Of a stretch of 64,000 bases of DNA, positions 17,340 to 25,656 are shown in pieces. A program made the position numbers and the translations under genes. The stretch lies in NCBI GenBank assembly GCA_964570795.1, contig CAZMYZ010000005.1:1-64000 (forward strand). The letters run 5' to 3'. Source of the stretch: Damh-18 sp964570795 (lineage in GTDB: Bacteria; Patescibacteriota; Minisyncoccia; Phycocordibacterales; UBA918). How positions within the stretch are numbered: the stretch's first letter is position 1; each line of letters starts with the position of its first letter. The notes beneath the pieces are model-generated. The model saw only the letters and a list, made by a program, of their open reading frames with translations. It did not search any database and was not told the DNA's origin.

Positions 17340-17653
17340 AGGATGTTTTTAGGAAGACTTTTTTCACCAATAGTATCCTTCATCACACGTAAAATATCCT
17401 TTTTATGGAGGGTGATTTCAGTTTTTAACATTCCTGACGCATGTACTGAAAGAGTGTACGTACTGGGATTATAGGTGCAATGGTTTTTCGTGAGTGTTGC
17501 ACCACACACCTCCTCTACCGCCACGATAAACGCAGTGATTACTATCCCTTGTGGTGCACGAAGGGTTTGAGTATATTTTTTAAAAAGGTCGGAAACATGG
17601 ACAATCCCCTGGCCACGTTTTTCTTTTTTTTTATTTCCTTGATTAAATTGCAT
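17336..17653 (-). CDS. DciA-like (DUF721) protein, probable
   Basis: The product (105 aa) has a basic N-terminus and a C-terminal pattern (YTLSVHASGMLKTEITLHKKDILRV, then IGEKSLPKNI) that resembles DUF721/DciA. In many bacteria DciA helps load the replicative helicase. The position just downstream of dnaN fits a replication role. The match is weak by eye and could be another small KH-like protein. An X element separates it from dnaN. Confidence 0.5.
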   Translation of the reverse strand: MQFNQGNKKKEKRGQGIVHVSDLFKKYTQTLRAPQGIVITAFIVAVEEVCGATLTKNHCTYNPSTYTLSVHASGMLKTEITLHKKDILRVMKDTIGEKSLPKNIL

Positions 17654-17674
17654 ATAAAATCACACGTAGTGATT

Positions 17675-17801
17675 AAATAGTTTTTTAAAATTGAGGAAAG
17701 TACGAGGAGAAACAAAAAGTTTTTATGAGCCATACATGACGTATAGTGAATGAAAACTTCGTAGTTTCAACAAAGAAATTTTCCAATTTTGAAAACTATT
17801 T
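17675..17801. repeat. X element copy 3: stem-loop with conserved core, at the dnaN stop
   Basis: The A/T-rich outer arms 17675-17699 and 17780-17801 pair and include the dnaN TAG stop. The core starts GTACGAGG. It has helices GAAAC/GTTTC (17709-17713, 17764-17768), GTTTTTA/TGAAAAC (17719-17725, 17751-17757) and ATAC/GTAT with a 5-nt loop (17732-17744), and ends CAACAAAG. The helix sequences differ from copies 1 and 2, but pairing is kept. Confidence 0.8.
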
Positions 17802-18887
17802 GTTCATTGGCATCACGAGGTAGCGCAACGACCCATCATTAATATTCTCTATCACCATTGGTCGCCCCACACCCGCACACTTCAATAAAATACTATCACT
17901 TTGAATATGAGGAATAACTTCACTAATATATCGTTGATTGAAATTAAGGGTAAGGTCTTCTCCTTCAACATGTGCCTTTATAGACTCTGTAGTGGCTCCT
18001 GCGTCGCCACTCTGTGAAGAAAGGCTACAAGTACCCTCAGAGATAGTGAGAGTGAGTTGCATAAATTTATTCAAGAAAATGTTTGTTTTCTTGAGCGCTT
18101 GTGCAAAATCACTCGTAAGTGTGGTAATGGTGGTTTTATATTCCTTTGGAATAATTTGAGTATAATCAGGGAATACACCTGTAATCAAACGTGAAGTGAT
18201 GTAGATATTCCCCACTGTCAGAGCACATTGGTTTTCTGTAACAAAAAGTTGCACTTCACCAGTTACATCATCAATCACCCGTGCAAGTTCAAGCGCGTTT
18301 TTATATGGAACAAGAATTGCCTCCTCGAATACCACCCCTTTTTGTGGGATAGTTTTTTCCATCAAACGAAACGAGTCGGTTGCCACAAAAGTGAGTGTAT
18401 GTTCTTTTTTTTGATGAATATAAATACTTCCTAACTCAGGTTTAATTGAGGATTGTGACGCGGTGAATGCAGTGGTTTTAATACCTAATGCAAATAAGTG
18501 CCCTTGGATAGTAATAGGATTACTTGAGATATGAGGAATACTTGGGAAATCACCTGCAGGAATACTTTTAATCTCAGTACGAGAATCACGTGCTTCCACC
18601 ACTAACACTTCCCCCTCAGTAGTAAGTGTAACTGCTGGTTGTGAAATAAGATTTACCGTCTGTACTAAAATATGTGCTGGCACAGCAATCACTCCCTCTT
18701 CCTCAACTTTTACTGTTAGTGTACCTTCAATGCCAATTTCAAGATTTGTTGCTTTTATTGCGAGTATACTTCCTGATACCTCAAGAAGCACACATTGGAG
18801 TACAGGAAGAGTGATGTGTTTTGTACTCACTTTTGAAACAGTATCAAGTACTTGTTTTAATTGTTTTGTCTCAATAGTGATGTGCAT
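17796..18887 (-). CDS. dnaN: DNA polymerase III beta sliding clamp
   Basis: The product (363 aa) is of normal length for the three-domain clamp. It starts MHITIETKQLKQVLDTVSKV and contains the conserved ATNLEIGIEGTL, FVATDSFRL and, at the end, MVIENINDGSLRYLVMPM. The clamp encircles DNA and tethers polymerases. The gene follows dnaA in the same direction, with the candidate oriC between them. Its stop codon lies in the arm of an X element. Confidence 0.95.
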   Translation of the reverse strand: MHITIETKQLKQVLDTVSKVSTKHITLPVLQCVLLEVSGSILAIKATNLEIGIEGTLTVKVEEEGVIAVPAHILVQTVNLISQPAVTLTTEGEVLVVEARDSRTEIKSIPAGDFPSIPHISSNPITIQGHLFALGIKTTAFTASQSSIKPELGSIYIHQKKEHTLTFVATDSFRLMEKTIPQKGVVFEEAILVPYKNALELARVIDDVTGEVQLFVTENQCALTVGNIYITSRLITGVFPDYTQIIPKEYKTTITTLTSDFAQALKKTNIFLNKFMQLTLTISEGTCSLSSQSGDAGATTESIKAHVEGEDLTLNFNQRYISEVIPHIQSDSILLKCAGVGRPMVIENINDGSLRYLVMPMNK

Positions 18888-19176
18888 AGGTGTTTATTAT
18901 TTTTCTTTTAAATATTTTAGTATTTATTATTAGGGGTGTGGATGTGTGGATATACCTCTAATATGGCTCACTATAAATCTTTTTCTAAACACTCTTCTGT
19001 ATAGAAGTGGGTATAGTGTGTATGAAACAGAACAAAATAGTGTGGATGGGTTTTGTGGATAGTTCACAAAACCAAATTTTCACTCATACATACCCATGCA
19101 TATCGCCTCTATTCACAGATATGTAGAAGTGTAATACACACTACTATAAAGAACTTTTCCCCACATATCCCCCACC
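18888..19176. other. Candidate replication origin (oriC) between dnaA and dnaN
   Basis: No gene lies in these 289 bp. An almost pure A/T stretch (about 18896-18934) could unwind first. Near-matches to the DnaA box (consensus TGTGGATAA) cluster here: TGTGGATGT and TGTGGATAT (18938-18954), TGTGGATGG (near 19041) and TGTGGATAG (near 19054), plus ATTCACAGA near 19113. The dnaA-dnaN location is a common origin position. No box is a perfect match, so this remains a candidate. Confidence 0.6.
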
Positions 19177-20565
19177 CTATTTCAAAAGGAGACGGATTTG
19201 AGAAATCTCTTCTTCAAGTTCAGAACTTTCTTTCACTTCATGTTTAATTTTTTCACATGAGTGAATCACGGTAGTATGGTCGCGACCACCAAGCTTCTGC
19301 CCGATTGCAGGATAGGAAACTTGGAAATCTTCACGGAGGATATACATAATGAGTTGCCGTGGTTTCACCACCTCCTTACGGCGTGTTTTTTCATAAATAC
19401 TTGCAGGATCAATATCGAAGTACCGAGCAACCTTATCTACAACATCTGATACCGCGAGTGATTTACGTGGTCGCGTACTGTTTTTTATAAGCATCTTCAC
19501 CTCATCGAGGTTGAGTGCGCGCCCTAAAAGTTGTGATTGACATAAAATAGTATTGAGTGCCCCTTCGAGTTCGCGCACATTGCCATCAATAGTGTGTGAG
19601 AGATGCTCTACAACATCATCACTTAAAGTAAGGCTATTTTGAGCCGCTTTTGAGCGCAAAATAGCACCACGAGATTCAAAATCAGGCTCAGGGATATCCA
19701 CAATCATTCCCTGCGCAAAGCGTGAGCGGAGGCGCTCTTCCATATTTGACATAAGAGCAGGATGTACATCACTAGAGAATACAATCTGCTTATTATTATC
19801 GTGCATTGAGTTAAAAAGATGGAAAAGTTCCTCTTGCGTCTTTTCTTTATTCATCAAAAACTGTACGTCGTCCATAATAAGCACGTCATACTGACGGTAT
19901 TTATCTTTAAAACTGTTTGCAGTACCATTTTGGAGTGCATTCATATAATCCACCGTGAAGCGCTCACTGGTGACATAGAATACTTTTTTCCCTACACGTT
20001 TTAGTTGGTTTCCGACAGCCTGTATGAGGTGGGTTTTACCATGCCCTGTCTTTCCATAGACAAAGAGAGGGTTGTACGCGATACCAGGCTTGTTGACTAC
20101 TGTGCGCGCTGCTGCGTGTGCAAGTTCATTAAAAGGTCCTACAACAAAATTATCAAAAATATATTTTGGATTGAGGTTATCGCTCTTATTGATGTAGTAC
20201 TCCTCAAGGGGAAGTGCTGCATTTACTGTTTGTTTGCGTGATGATTCCGGTTTACGATCAGTGCGCTGTACTACTGCATATTCAATACTACGCGCGTGAG
20301 GGGTAAGGTCACGGAGCGTCTTAAGAATAAGTGTTTGGAATTTATCAGAAACCCAATCGCGTACAAAAACACTTGGAACACCAAGGGTCACTGTCCCGTC
20401 CTCTACCGACACAATCTGTGTATCACGAAACCATGTCTTAAAATTAGCTGAAGTAATGGAGAGTTCTATGCTGACGAGCGCGTCATCCCAGAGTTTTTTT
20501 ACGTCAATCTGCTCAGTTTGTATGATATTTGTTGAGATGTTTGAAATGGAACTCATAGAACGCAT
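19177..20565 (-). CDS. dnaA: Chromosomal replication initiator protein DnaA
   Basis: The product (462 aa) has the four usual domains: an N-terminal interaction domain (KLWDDALVSIELSITSANFKTWF), a short linker, an AAA+ domain with Walker A GKTGHGKTHLIQ and Walker B LIMDDVQF, and a C-terminal DNA-binding domain with the signature LGGRDHTTVIHS. It opens the origin, probably the adjacent 18888-19176 region. I chose the ATG at 20565. A TTG at 20586 would sit almost at the predicted transcription start, and an ATG at 20556 is also possible. Confidence 0.95.
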   Translation of the reverse strand: MRSMSSISNISTNIIQTEQIDVKKLWDDALVSIELSITSANFKTWFRDTQIVSVEDGTVTLGVPSVFVRDWVSDKFQTLILKTLRDLTPHARSIEYAVVQRTDRKPESSRKQTVNAALPLEEYYINKSDNLNPKYIFDNFVVGPFNELAHAAARTVVNKPGIAYNPLFVYGKTGHGKTHLIQAVGNQLKRVGKKVFYVTSERFTVDYMNALQNGTANSFKDKYRQYDVLIMDDVQFLMNKEKTQEELFHLFNSMHDNNKQIVFSSDVHPALMSNMEERLRSRFAQGMIVDIPEPDFESRGAILRSKAAQNSLTLSDDVVEHLSHTIDGNVRELEGALNTILCQSQLLGRALNLDEVKMLIKNSTRPRKSLAVSDVVDKVARYFDIDPASIYEKTRRKEVVKPRQLIMYILREDFQVSYPAIGQKLGGRDHTTVIHSCEKIKHEVKESSELEEEISQIRLLLK

Positions 20566-20591
20566 AGAGGAAATGCTAAACGACAAGAAGT

Positions 20592-20619
20592 ATTATACGT
20601 GCCTGAGGAAAAGTGTAAA
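20592..20619 (-). promoter_or_regulatory. dnaA promoter
   Basis: On the minus strand, TTTACA (20614-20619) and TATAAT (20592-20597) are separated by 16 bp. The transcript would start about 20 nt before the chosen dnaA ATG. Confidence 0.7.
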
Positions 20620-20738
20620 CAATATTCAAAAAATGGGGCATATAGTATGGGGTGTGTATAGGGTGTGTGTATATGATGGGGAGAGTCATGTATAACCTGT
20701 TTGTCAAACATAAGCCCCTTCCCCGTATTATCGATGTA

Positions 20739-20767
20739 TTGATTAAATAGAGTTTGTAGTGTAGAGT
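20739..20767 (+). promoter_or_regulatory. Probable rpmH promoter
   Basis: TTGATT (20739-20744) and TAGAGT (20762-20767) are 17 bp apart. The -10 box ends 21 bp before the rpmH ATG. Confidence 0.4.
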
Positions 20768-20788
20768 GTGTGCCACATACATTTATAT

Positions 20789-20926
20789 ATGCCAAAACGA
20801 ACCTATCAACCAAAGAAGCGAAAGCGCGCAACAACTCACGGGTTTCTCGTGCGTTCAGCAACAGCAACAGGCAGCAAGGTGCTTGCCGCACGTCGTCGTA
20901 AGGGACGCGCAAAACTGAGCGTCTAA
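20789..20926 (+). CDS. rpmH: 50S ribosomal protein L34
   Basis: This 45-aa very basic protein starts MPKRTYQPKKRKRATTHGFL and ends in RRRKGRAKLSV, the standard L34 pattern. It is part of the large ribosomal subunit. Its place between dnaA (divergent) and rnpA is the classical bacterial order. A terminator hairpin follows at once, so it may be transcribed apart from rnpA. Confidence 0.95.
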   Translation: MPKRTYQPKKRKRATTHGFLVRSATATGSKVLAARRRKGRAKLSV

Positions 20927-20954
20927 GTAAAAAGGCGCTCACGCGCCTTTTTAC
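20927..20954 (+). terminator. Terminator after rpmH
   Basis: A perfect 12-bp hairpin (arms GTAAAAAGGCGC and its complement, loop TCAC) with a T-run starts right after the rpmH stop. Confidence 0.8.
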
Positions 20955-21005
20955 ATTATGTTACGTTTCATACTATACCGAGATATAGTGCGCTATACTA
21001 AGCAT

Positions 21006-21332
21006 ATGCTTCCTAAAAAAGAACGATTGAGCAGAGCAGCATTCAGTCGTTTTTTTTCTGTGGGTAAGCGACATCACTCCCCTTCCTTTACGATGGTATA
21101 CGCCCCACTTGAAGCACTTCATGTATCAGTGGTGGTCTCAAAAAAGGTATCTAATCGTGCAGTAGTGCGGAACAAGATTCGCAGGCGAATATATGATATT
21201 GTGAGACACTACCGCGCAGAAACGGGAGTGCGGGGGGTATTTATTTTTTTGACCAAAAAAGGCGTGGAGAACATCGCATACACCTCCCTTAAGTCAGAAA
21301 TATATACACGTCTCAATACACTGCAAAAATAA
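21006..21332 (+). CDS. rnpA: Ribonuclease P protein component
   Basis: The product (108 aa) starts MLPKKERLSRAAFSRFF and carries the RNR signature region RAVVRNKIRRRIYDIVR. It binds the catalytic RNase P RNA, which trims tRNA 5' leaders. I chose the ATG at 21006, since the in-frame extension upstream overlaps the rpmH terminator. yidC follows 24 bp later, in conserved order. Confidence 0.92.
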   Translation: MLPKKERLSRAAFSRFFSVGKRHHSPSFTMVYAPLEALHVSVVVSKKVSNRAVVRNKIRRRIYDIVRHYRAETGVRGVFIFLTKKGVENIAYTSLKSEIYTRLNTLQK

Positions 21333-21356
21333 TATTAGTAACACAAGTACACTTAT

Positions 21357-22106
21357 ATGAGTTCAATTTGGCACACTTTTTTCTTTGACCCTGTATACAA
21401 CAGCCTTATATTTTTTATTGATGTTGTACGAAATGGCGATGTGGGGCTTGCAATCATCTGCACCGTAATACTCGTGAAATTGGTGCTTCTCCCCGTCTCA
21501 CTCAAGGCAGCGCGCACACAACTCGCCATGCGTGTACTCGAGCCTAAACTTGCTAAAATAAAAGAGGATTTCAAGGATCAACGCGAGGTGCAAGCGGTAA
21601 AGACCATGGAGCTTTTCCGTGAAGCAAAGGTAAACCCCTTTGCAAGTATTCTTATACTTTTTCTCCAAATACCTATTATTATTGCGCTTTACCTTTCAGT
21701 GTTTTCAGGGGGTGGTGTTAAATTGCCTGATATTAATACTGCTTTACTCTATTCATTTATTCCAAATCCTGAGACTGTCAACATGATTTTCCTTGGGTTT
21801 ATGGATATTACTGCAAAAAGTCTTCCCCTCGCGGCTCTTGCGGGAGCAACTCAGTACATTCTCACCCACCTCACCCTTCCCCCACAAAAGCCACGCGACC
21901 CCAAAGCGCTCCCTAATTTCAAAGACGATTTCGCGCGAAGTATGCATATTCAAATGAAGTACGTGATGCCTATTCTTATCTTTGTAGTGGCATACACCAT
22001 TTCTGCTGCTATTGCACTCTATTTCACCATCAGCAACATTGTGTCGATTGGTCAGGAATATATCGTGCGCCACAAAGGATTGAAGCTTCCTCCTGCAACC
22101 AAATAG
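21357..22106 (+). CDS. yidC: Membrane protein insertase YidC
   Basis: The product (249 aa) is the short, Gram-positive-like form without the large periplasmic domain. It begins with FDPVYNSLIFFIDVV, then VILVKLVLLPVSLKAARTQLAM with the conserved groove arginine nearby, and has about five membrane segments. It inserts membrane proteins alone or with SecYEG. It lacks a clear lipobox. It comes directly after rnpA and ends with a terminator. Confidence 0.93.
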   Translation: MSSIWHTFFFDPVYNSLIFFIDVVRNGDVGLAIICTVILVKLVLLPVSLKAARTQLAMRVLEPKLAKIKEDFKDQREVQAVKTMELFREAKVNPFASILILFLQIPIIIALYLSVFSGGGVKLPDINTALLYSFIPNPETVNMIFLGFMDITAKSLPLAALAGATQYILTHLTLPPQKPRDPKALPNFKDDFARSMHIQMKYVMPILIFVVAYTISAAIALYFTISNIVSIGQEYIVRHKGLKLPPATK

Positions 22107-22124
22107 AAGACACCTAACACTCAT

Positions 22125-22152
22125 GAAAAAACAGCCCAAAGGCTGTTTTTTC
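22125..22152 (+). terminator. Terminator after yidC
   Basis: A 12-bp hairpin (GAAAAAACAGCC, loop CAAA) with a T-run. It also lies just past the end of the convergent gene at 22173. Confidence 0.8.
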
Positions 22153-22172
22153 GTACTACCCGTTCTTTTTGG

Positions 22173-23336
22173 TTACATTGAAGGATTGGATACTGTGGTA
22201 TCAAAGAGCCAGAGGGTGTTGTCGTTTTTATTGATGAGATATACACGCTTCCCTTCCTTGTCTGCACCAATTTTAAATACATCTATCTCACGCCCGCTTA
22301 CATACTTAAAATCAACAAGCGAGAGAGCACTATTGTTGGAGGTATCAATACTCCACAATACATCATCGAATGAAACAGTCCCCATATACCAATCGTCTGG
22401 GAAGGAAGAATCCCCAAGTTCACTTTTTGGAACTGCACAATATGTAAATGTTGAACCACTAATACACTTTTCGGGTATATACGGAACACTTTGTAACGCC
22501 ATCTGCCCATCGATATCTATTCTTTGTGAATATACATTCCTGCCATTATTTTTTGTTACTATAAGATCTGTGCTGTTTCGGAAACCCATAAGTCCTGGTG
22601 CACCATTGGTAACAAATAGTAAATCATTTTTCACTACGCGGTATATATATCCAACCTGAGTTGCCGAAGGGGTGGTATAAACGTACGTGGGATTTCCCCA
22701 AAGTACTTCAATATCCCGAAGTGGAAGTGCAAAAACTTCTGTACCAACTTCCTTAGGTATGTTATATGAATACCCTATCGTACCAAAACCATCAGTAAGT
22801 GTGTACTCCAATGTTCCCGAGGCATTTGCAAATGTAATGTTATCAGCATTATCAGGGAGTGATATACCCGAAAATTGATTCCCTAATTGAATTTTTCCTA
22901 CAAGTGTTTTCGATACATCTCCGTCAATTGTAGTTATTGCTACATAGGTACTTTCTGGTGAGAAAAGAGCATTACGAGTACCAGGGATAGTTGTTCCGCT
23001 AATGAGTGTTTCAGACCCATTTTGTAAATCAATGAGATATATATGCCCAGTCCCTTGCTCTACATAGAGTAAGGCATCTTCTGAAAAAGCAGCTCCTGCC
23101 ACAGGACGTGTGGTTAATTGTTTGAGGGCTTGTGGAGTGCCTAAAGTATCGAGATTCCCCACATCAATATTTGAGTTTTCGGGAAGTGTGGTAACTTCTG
23201 TATCTCTGCTGACACCAAATTGTGCAAATATGTCACTGCCATTCTTTGGGGTACCGTATGCAAAAAGATACGCCCACACCCCCACAATAAGTATCAGTAG
23301 TAGTACGCCGAGAATTATAACTATAGTTTTTTTCAT
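22173..23336 (-). CDS. Membrane-anchored beta-propeller-like protein, unknown function
   Basis: This 387-aa protein has an N-terminal transmembrane anchor (residues 4-26). The large remainder is rich in beta-strand segments of the type YVEQGTGHIYLIDLQNG and FSPESTYVAITTIDG, which look like repeats of a WD40- or TolB-like propeller. It is the last gene of the minus-strand type IV secretion-like cluster and follows the pilin-like gene by about 20 bp. The fold is inferred and no function can be named. Confidence 0.6.
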   Translation of the reverse strand: MKKTIVIILGVLLLILIVGVWAYLFAYGTPKNGSDIFAQFGVSRDTEVTTLPENSNIDVGNLDTLGTPQALKQLTTRPVAGAAFSEDALLYVEQGTGHIYLIDLQNGSETLISGTTIPGTRNALFSPESTYVAITTIDGDVSKTLVGKIQLGNQFSGISLPDNADNITFANASGTLEYTLTDGFGTIGYSYNIPKEVGTEVFALPLRDIEVLWGNPTYVYTTPSATQVGYIYRVVKNDLLFVTNGAPGLMGFRNSTDLIVTKNNGRNVYSQRIDIDGQMALQSVPYIPEKCISGSTFTYCAVPKSELGDSSFPDDWYMGTVSFDDVLWSIDTSNNSALSLVDFKYVSGREIDVFKIGADKEGKRVYLINKNDNTLWLFDTTVSNPSM

Positions 23337-23355
23337 ATATTAAAGATATGTCAGG

Positions 23356-23940
23356 TTATACTTCCATTCCCATTTTATAGGTACATATAGTGTCGTACGG
23401 ATCTGAGGTTGGTTTTGAGAGTACACCCTTTAGTGCTGTACACTGGTCTGCGCAAGTCGATGTAGTGCCATCTGCTCTGCAAGTAACTTTCATCTCAGTT
23501 AAACCAGCGCCATTATCTTGAACTACTCCCCCGGTTGCCATATTTATTTTTGGTGCAGTATCAAGGAAGTTGAGACGGAGCAGGTCGGGGTTAATAGTAT
23601 TAAGAACTAAGGCAGGCAAAAGAAGGATGGCAAGCCCAAGAAGCACACCCTTTATATCCTTTTTTGCATCTGATTTATCAGTAATGACGCCTGACATGCT
23701 ATATTTCACACCAGCAAAAGCAATGCGCATAATTGCAATAAGTACACCAATAGCAATAATGAGGATGTATATTTTGTTAATGTAGTCAGGAAGTGACGGT
23801 GTGCCACTTATCCCAGGAATACCTACGAGTGGAACATATGTCCCTGCTCCAAAAACTGGTGTTGCAACACCGAAATACAAAAATCCCATAATGACCATAG
23901 TAATACGTGTATGTGTGTAGCGATAGAGTGTTGAATTCAT
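23356..23940 (-). CDS. VirB2/TrbC-like type IV secretion pilin
   Basis: The product (194 aa) has a signal sequence and two hydrophobic helices (about 55-78 and 95-112) around a short charged loop, KSDAKKDIKG, which is typical of T4SS pilin-like proteins in CPR bacteria. A C-terminal Cys-containing extension (CRADGTTSTCADQC) could form disulfides. The true start may be a later ATG (MVIMG, residue 15). It sits two genes from VirB4, consistent with a secretion or surface filament role. Confidence 0.65.
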   Translation of the reverse strand: MNSTLYRYTHTRITMVIMGFLYFGVATPVFGAGTYVPLVGIPGISGTPSLPDYINKIYILIIAIGVLIAIMRIAFAGVKYSMSGVITDKSDAKKDIKGVLLGLAILLLPALVLNTINPDLLRLNFLDTAPKINMATGGVVQDNGAGLTEMKVTCRADGTTSTCADQCTALKGVLSKPTSDPYDTICTYKMGMEV

Positions 23941-23942
23941 AA

Positions 23943-24941
23943 TTAAAATATCAGTTGTAGTTGTTTTGATACAAATTGTGGAATACTACTCAGAGTGACA
24001 ATACGTAATAAAATCGTTGCACTTCCCCCTTCGCCGGTGCGACTAAGAGTAACTGCGTTTGGTGCAGAAATGTTTGGAGTGGTTGGGTTGTTGTCAATCA
24101 TCCACTCAAAAGTAGCCTCGCCCTCATCCATGTGTGCATTTATAAAATATGGTTCGCCAAAAAGCGTCATTTCGTCTCCAATGAATGGGAGTTGATTTGA
24201 TGCAGCGCGCTCCGAAAGTCCTCGAAGTGAACTATATTCGTAAAAATACAATTGTGGGTCAACAGCACCTATTGACACAGTCTTTTTCCCAACAGTATTT
24301 CCCTTCGTGTCAAACACCTGAACAGTGATCTCACTATCCGTAAAGTGCGGCATTGTATAATTAATAATATTTTTGCCTTTCAAGGGTCCACCAAAGAGGA
24401 CTGAGTCCCCTGCAGACCATTTATACGTATACTCGTTTTTAATACTACCACTTACATCATGTACTAATGCAATAACGCGCATCGGCGAGTCTTTACTCGG
24501 AAGTGTTCGTCCCTTATAAAATACAGGCACATGGGTGTCTGCTTCGACAATAAGATCAATTACTACAGGAGATATAGTGAGTGAAGATGAAAGGTCTGGA
24601 GAGCCGGGTCGAGTCAAAACAACTTTTACGATTTCTTCTGAACCAAGGGTATATGTCGGTACTTCTATAGACCGAGAATTTTTTGCTGAGGTCTGCTCTA
24701 TCCCATTTATATACCAAAAAATAGTTGCTCCAAGAGCATCCACACTATAATCATTGAGAGACACCGTAACGGCACTGTTTGGCTCTGGGTATTGTGGTGC
24801 TGATTCAAGATAAATGCTATTCCCCACGAAAGAAGGGGTTTGTGCTGAGGTGTGTATGGGAAGCGAGAAATATAGTGTCGAAACAAAAATAATCAACCAA
24901 AACAATGTTGTATTAAAATGATGTGAGACTATGTGTAGCAT
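23943..24941 (-). CDS. Secreted Ig-like/PKD-like domain protein, unknown function
   Basis: The product (332 aa) has a signal peptide ending near IHTSAQT. The mature part shows repeated beta-sandwich-like segments (VEADTHVPVFYKG..., YKWSAGDSVLFGG, EATFEWMIDNNP) that resemble PKD or Ig-like domains. I chose the ATG at 24941 because it gives a normal signal peptide; a frame open back to 25184 overlaps the upstream gene. It belongs to the secretion cluster and probably acts at the cell surface. Confidence 0.65.
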   Translation of the reverse strand: MLHIVSHHFNTTLFWLIIFVSTLYFSLPIHTSAQTPSFVGNSIYLESAPQYPEPNSAVTVSLNDYSVDALGATIFWYINGIEQTSAKNSRSIEVPTYTLGSEEIVKVVLTRPGSPDLSSSLTISPVVIDLIVEADTHVPVFYKGRTLPSKDSPMRVIALVHDVSGSIKNEYTYKWSAGDSVLFGGPLKGKNIINYTMPHFTDSEITVQVFDTKGNTVGKKTVSIGAVDPQLYFYEYSSLRGLSERAASNQLPFIGDEMTLFGEPYFINAHMDEGEATFEWMIDNNPTTPNISAPNAVTLSRTGEGGSATILLRIVTLSSIPQFVSKQLQLIF

Positions 24942-24973
24942 ACTCTTATAGTGTATCACGTACCAATATAAGT

Positions 24974-25651
24974 TTATTCGACTGAACTGGATAAGGATAT
25001 ATAGATAACCCAACACACAAGCCAAGGAAATAAACTTGCACCCGGAGCGAAACTCCCAAAAAAACAAACGATTGTGACAGAAAATAGGATAGAGTTTTGA
25101 AGTATAGAAATACCAAGAAAACGGAAAAATATAAGATATCCAATAAGTACAACCAAACTGAGCATTACCCCTAAGCCAAGACACATTAAACCAAGTGGTT
25201 CAAGTGGGGTAAGGCTTGCAATGAATTTGGTAACTACATTAGAACTTGCTAAACCCATTATTCCTAAACCAACAAGTGCACCAACCGCAAAAACGACTTG
25301 TAAGAGATATGCTATAAAGACATACCAAAGAGTGGAGCGTATTGATAGTCGAGCCAATAGTGTTTTTTTCACTAACGCATTCTTAAGAAGCATCTTCTTC
25401 GCTTTCTCTCGTATTGCGTGCTGTATACGGGATTGTTGTTGTGTTTCTTGTTCCTCAATTTCAGCAACTGCAATAGCGTATGCATATTCATCATTGGCGG
25501 CCTGGATAACCTCAGCATCATTAGCTGCCTTTGGCCCCCATTTCCCGCCACGTAAATGGCGTTCTCCTACTGTCTCACGGCTCGGTATATCAGATACACG
25601 CTGTTGTACATTCTGTATACCTCGCCTTGTATCGCGTGATTCTTCTGGCAT
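24974..25651 (-). CDS. Membrane protein of the secretion cluster, unknown function
   Basis: The product (225 aa) has a charged cytoplasmic N-terminal half (1-105; Glu/Gln/Lys-rich, probably helical) and then four hydrophobic segments (about 106-130, 140-160, 160-182 and 190-220). I recognise no family. It lies directly after virB4 in the same direction with a 5-nt gap, so it is likely a membrane component of the same machine. Confidence 0.65.
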   Translation of the reverse strand: MPEESRDTRRGIQNVQQRVSDIPSRETVGERHLRGGKWGPKAANDAEVIQAANDEYAYAIAVAEIEEQETQQQSRIQHAIREKAKKMLLKNALVKKTLLARLSIRSTLWYVFIAYLLQVVFAVGALVGLGIMGLASSNVVTKFIASLTPLEPLGLMCLGLGVMLSLVVLIGYLIFFRFLGISILQNSILFSVTIVCFFGSFAPGASLFPWLVCWVIYISLSSSVE

Positions 25652-25656
25652 ATGAT

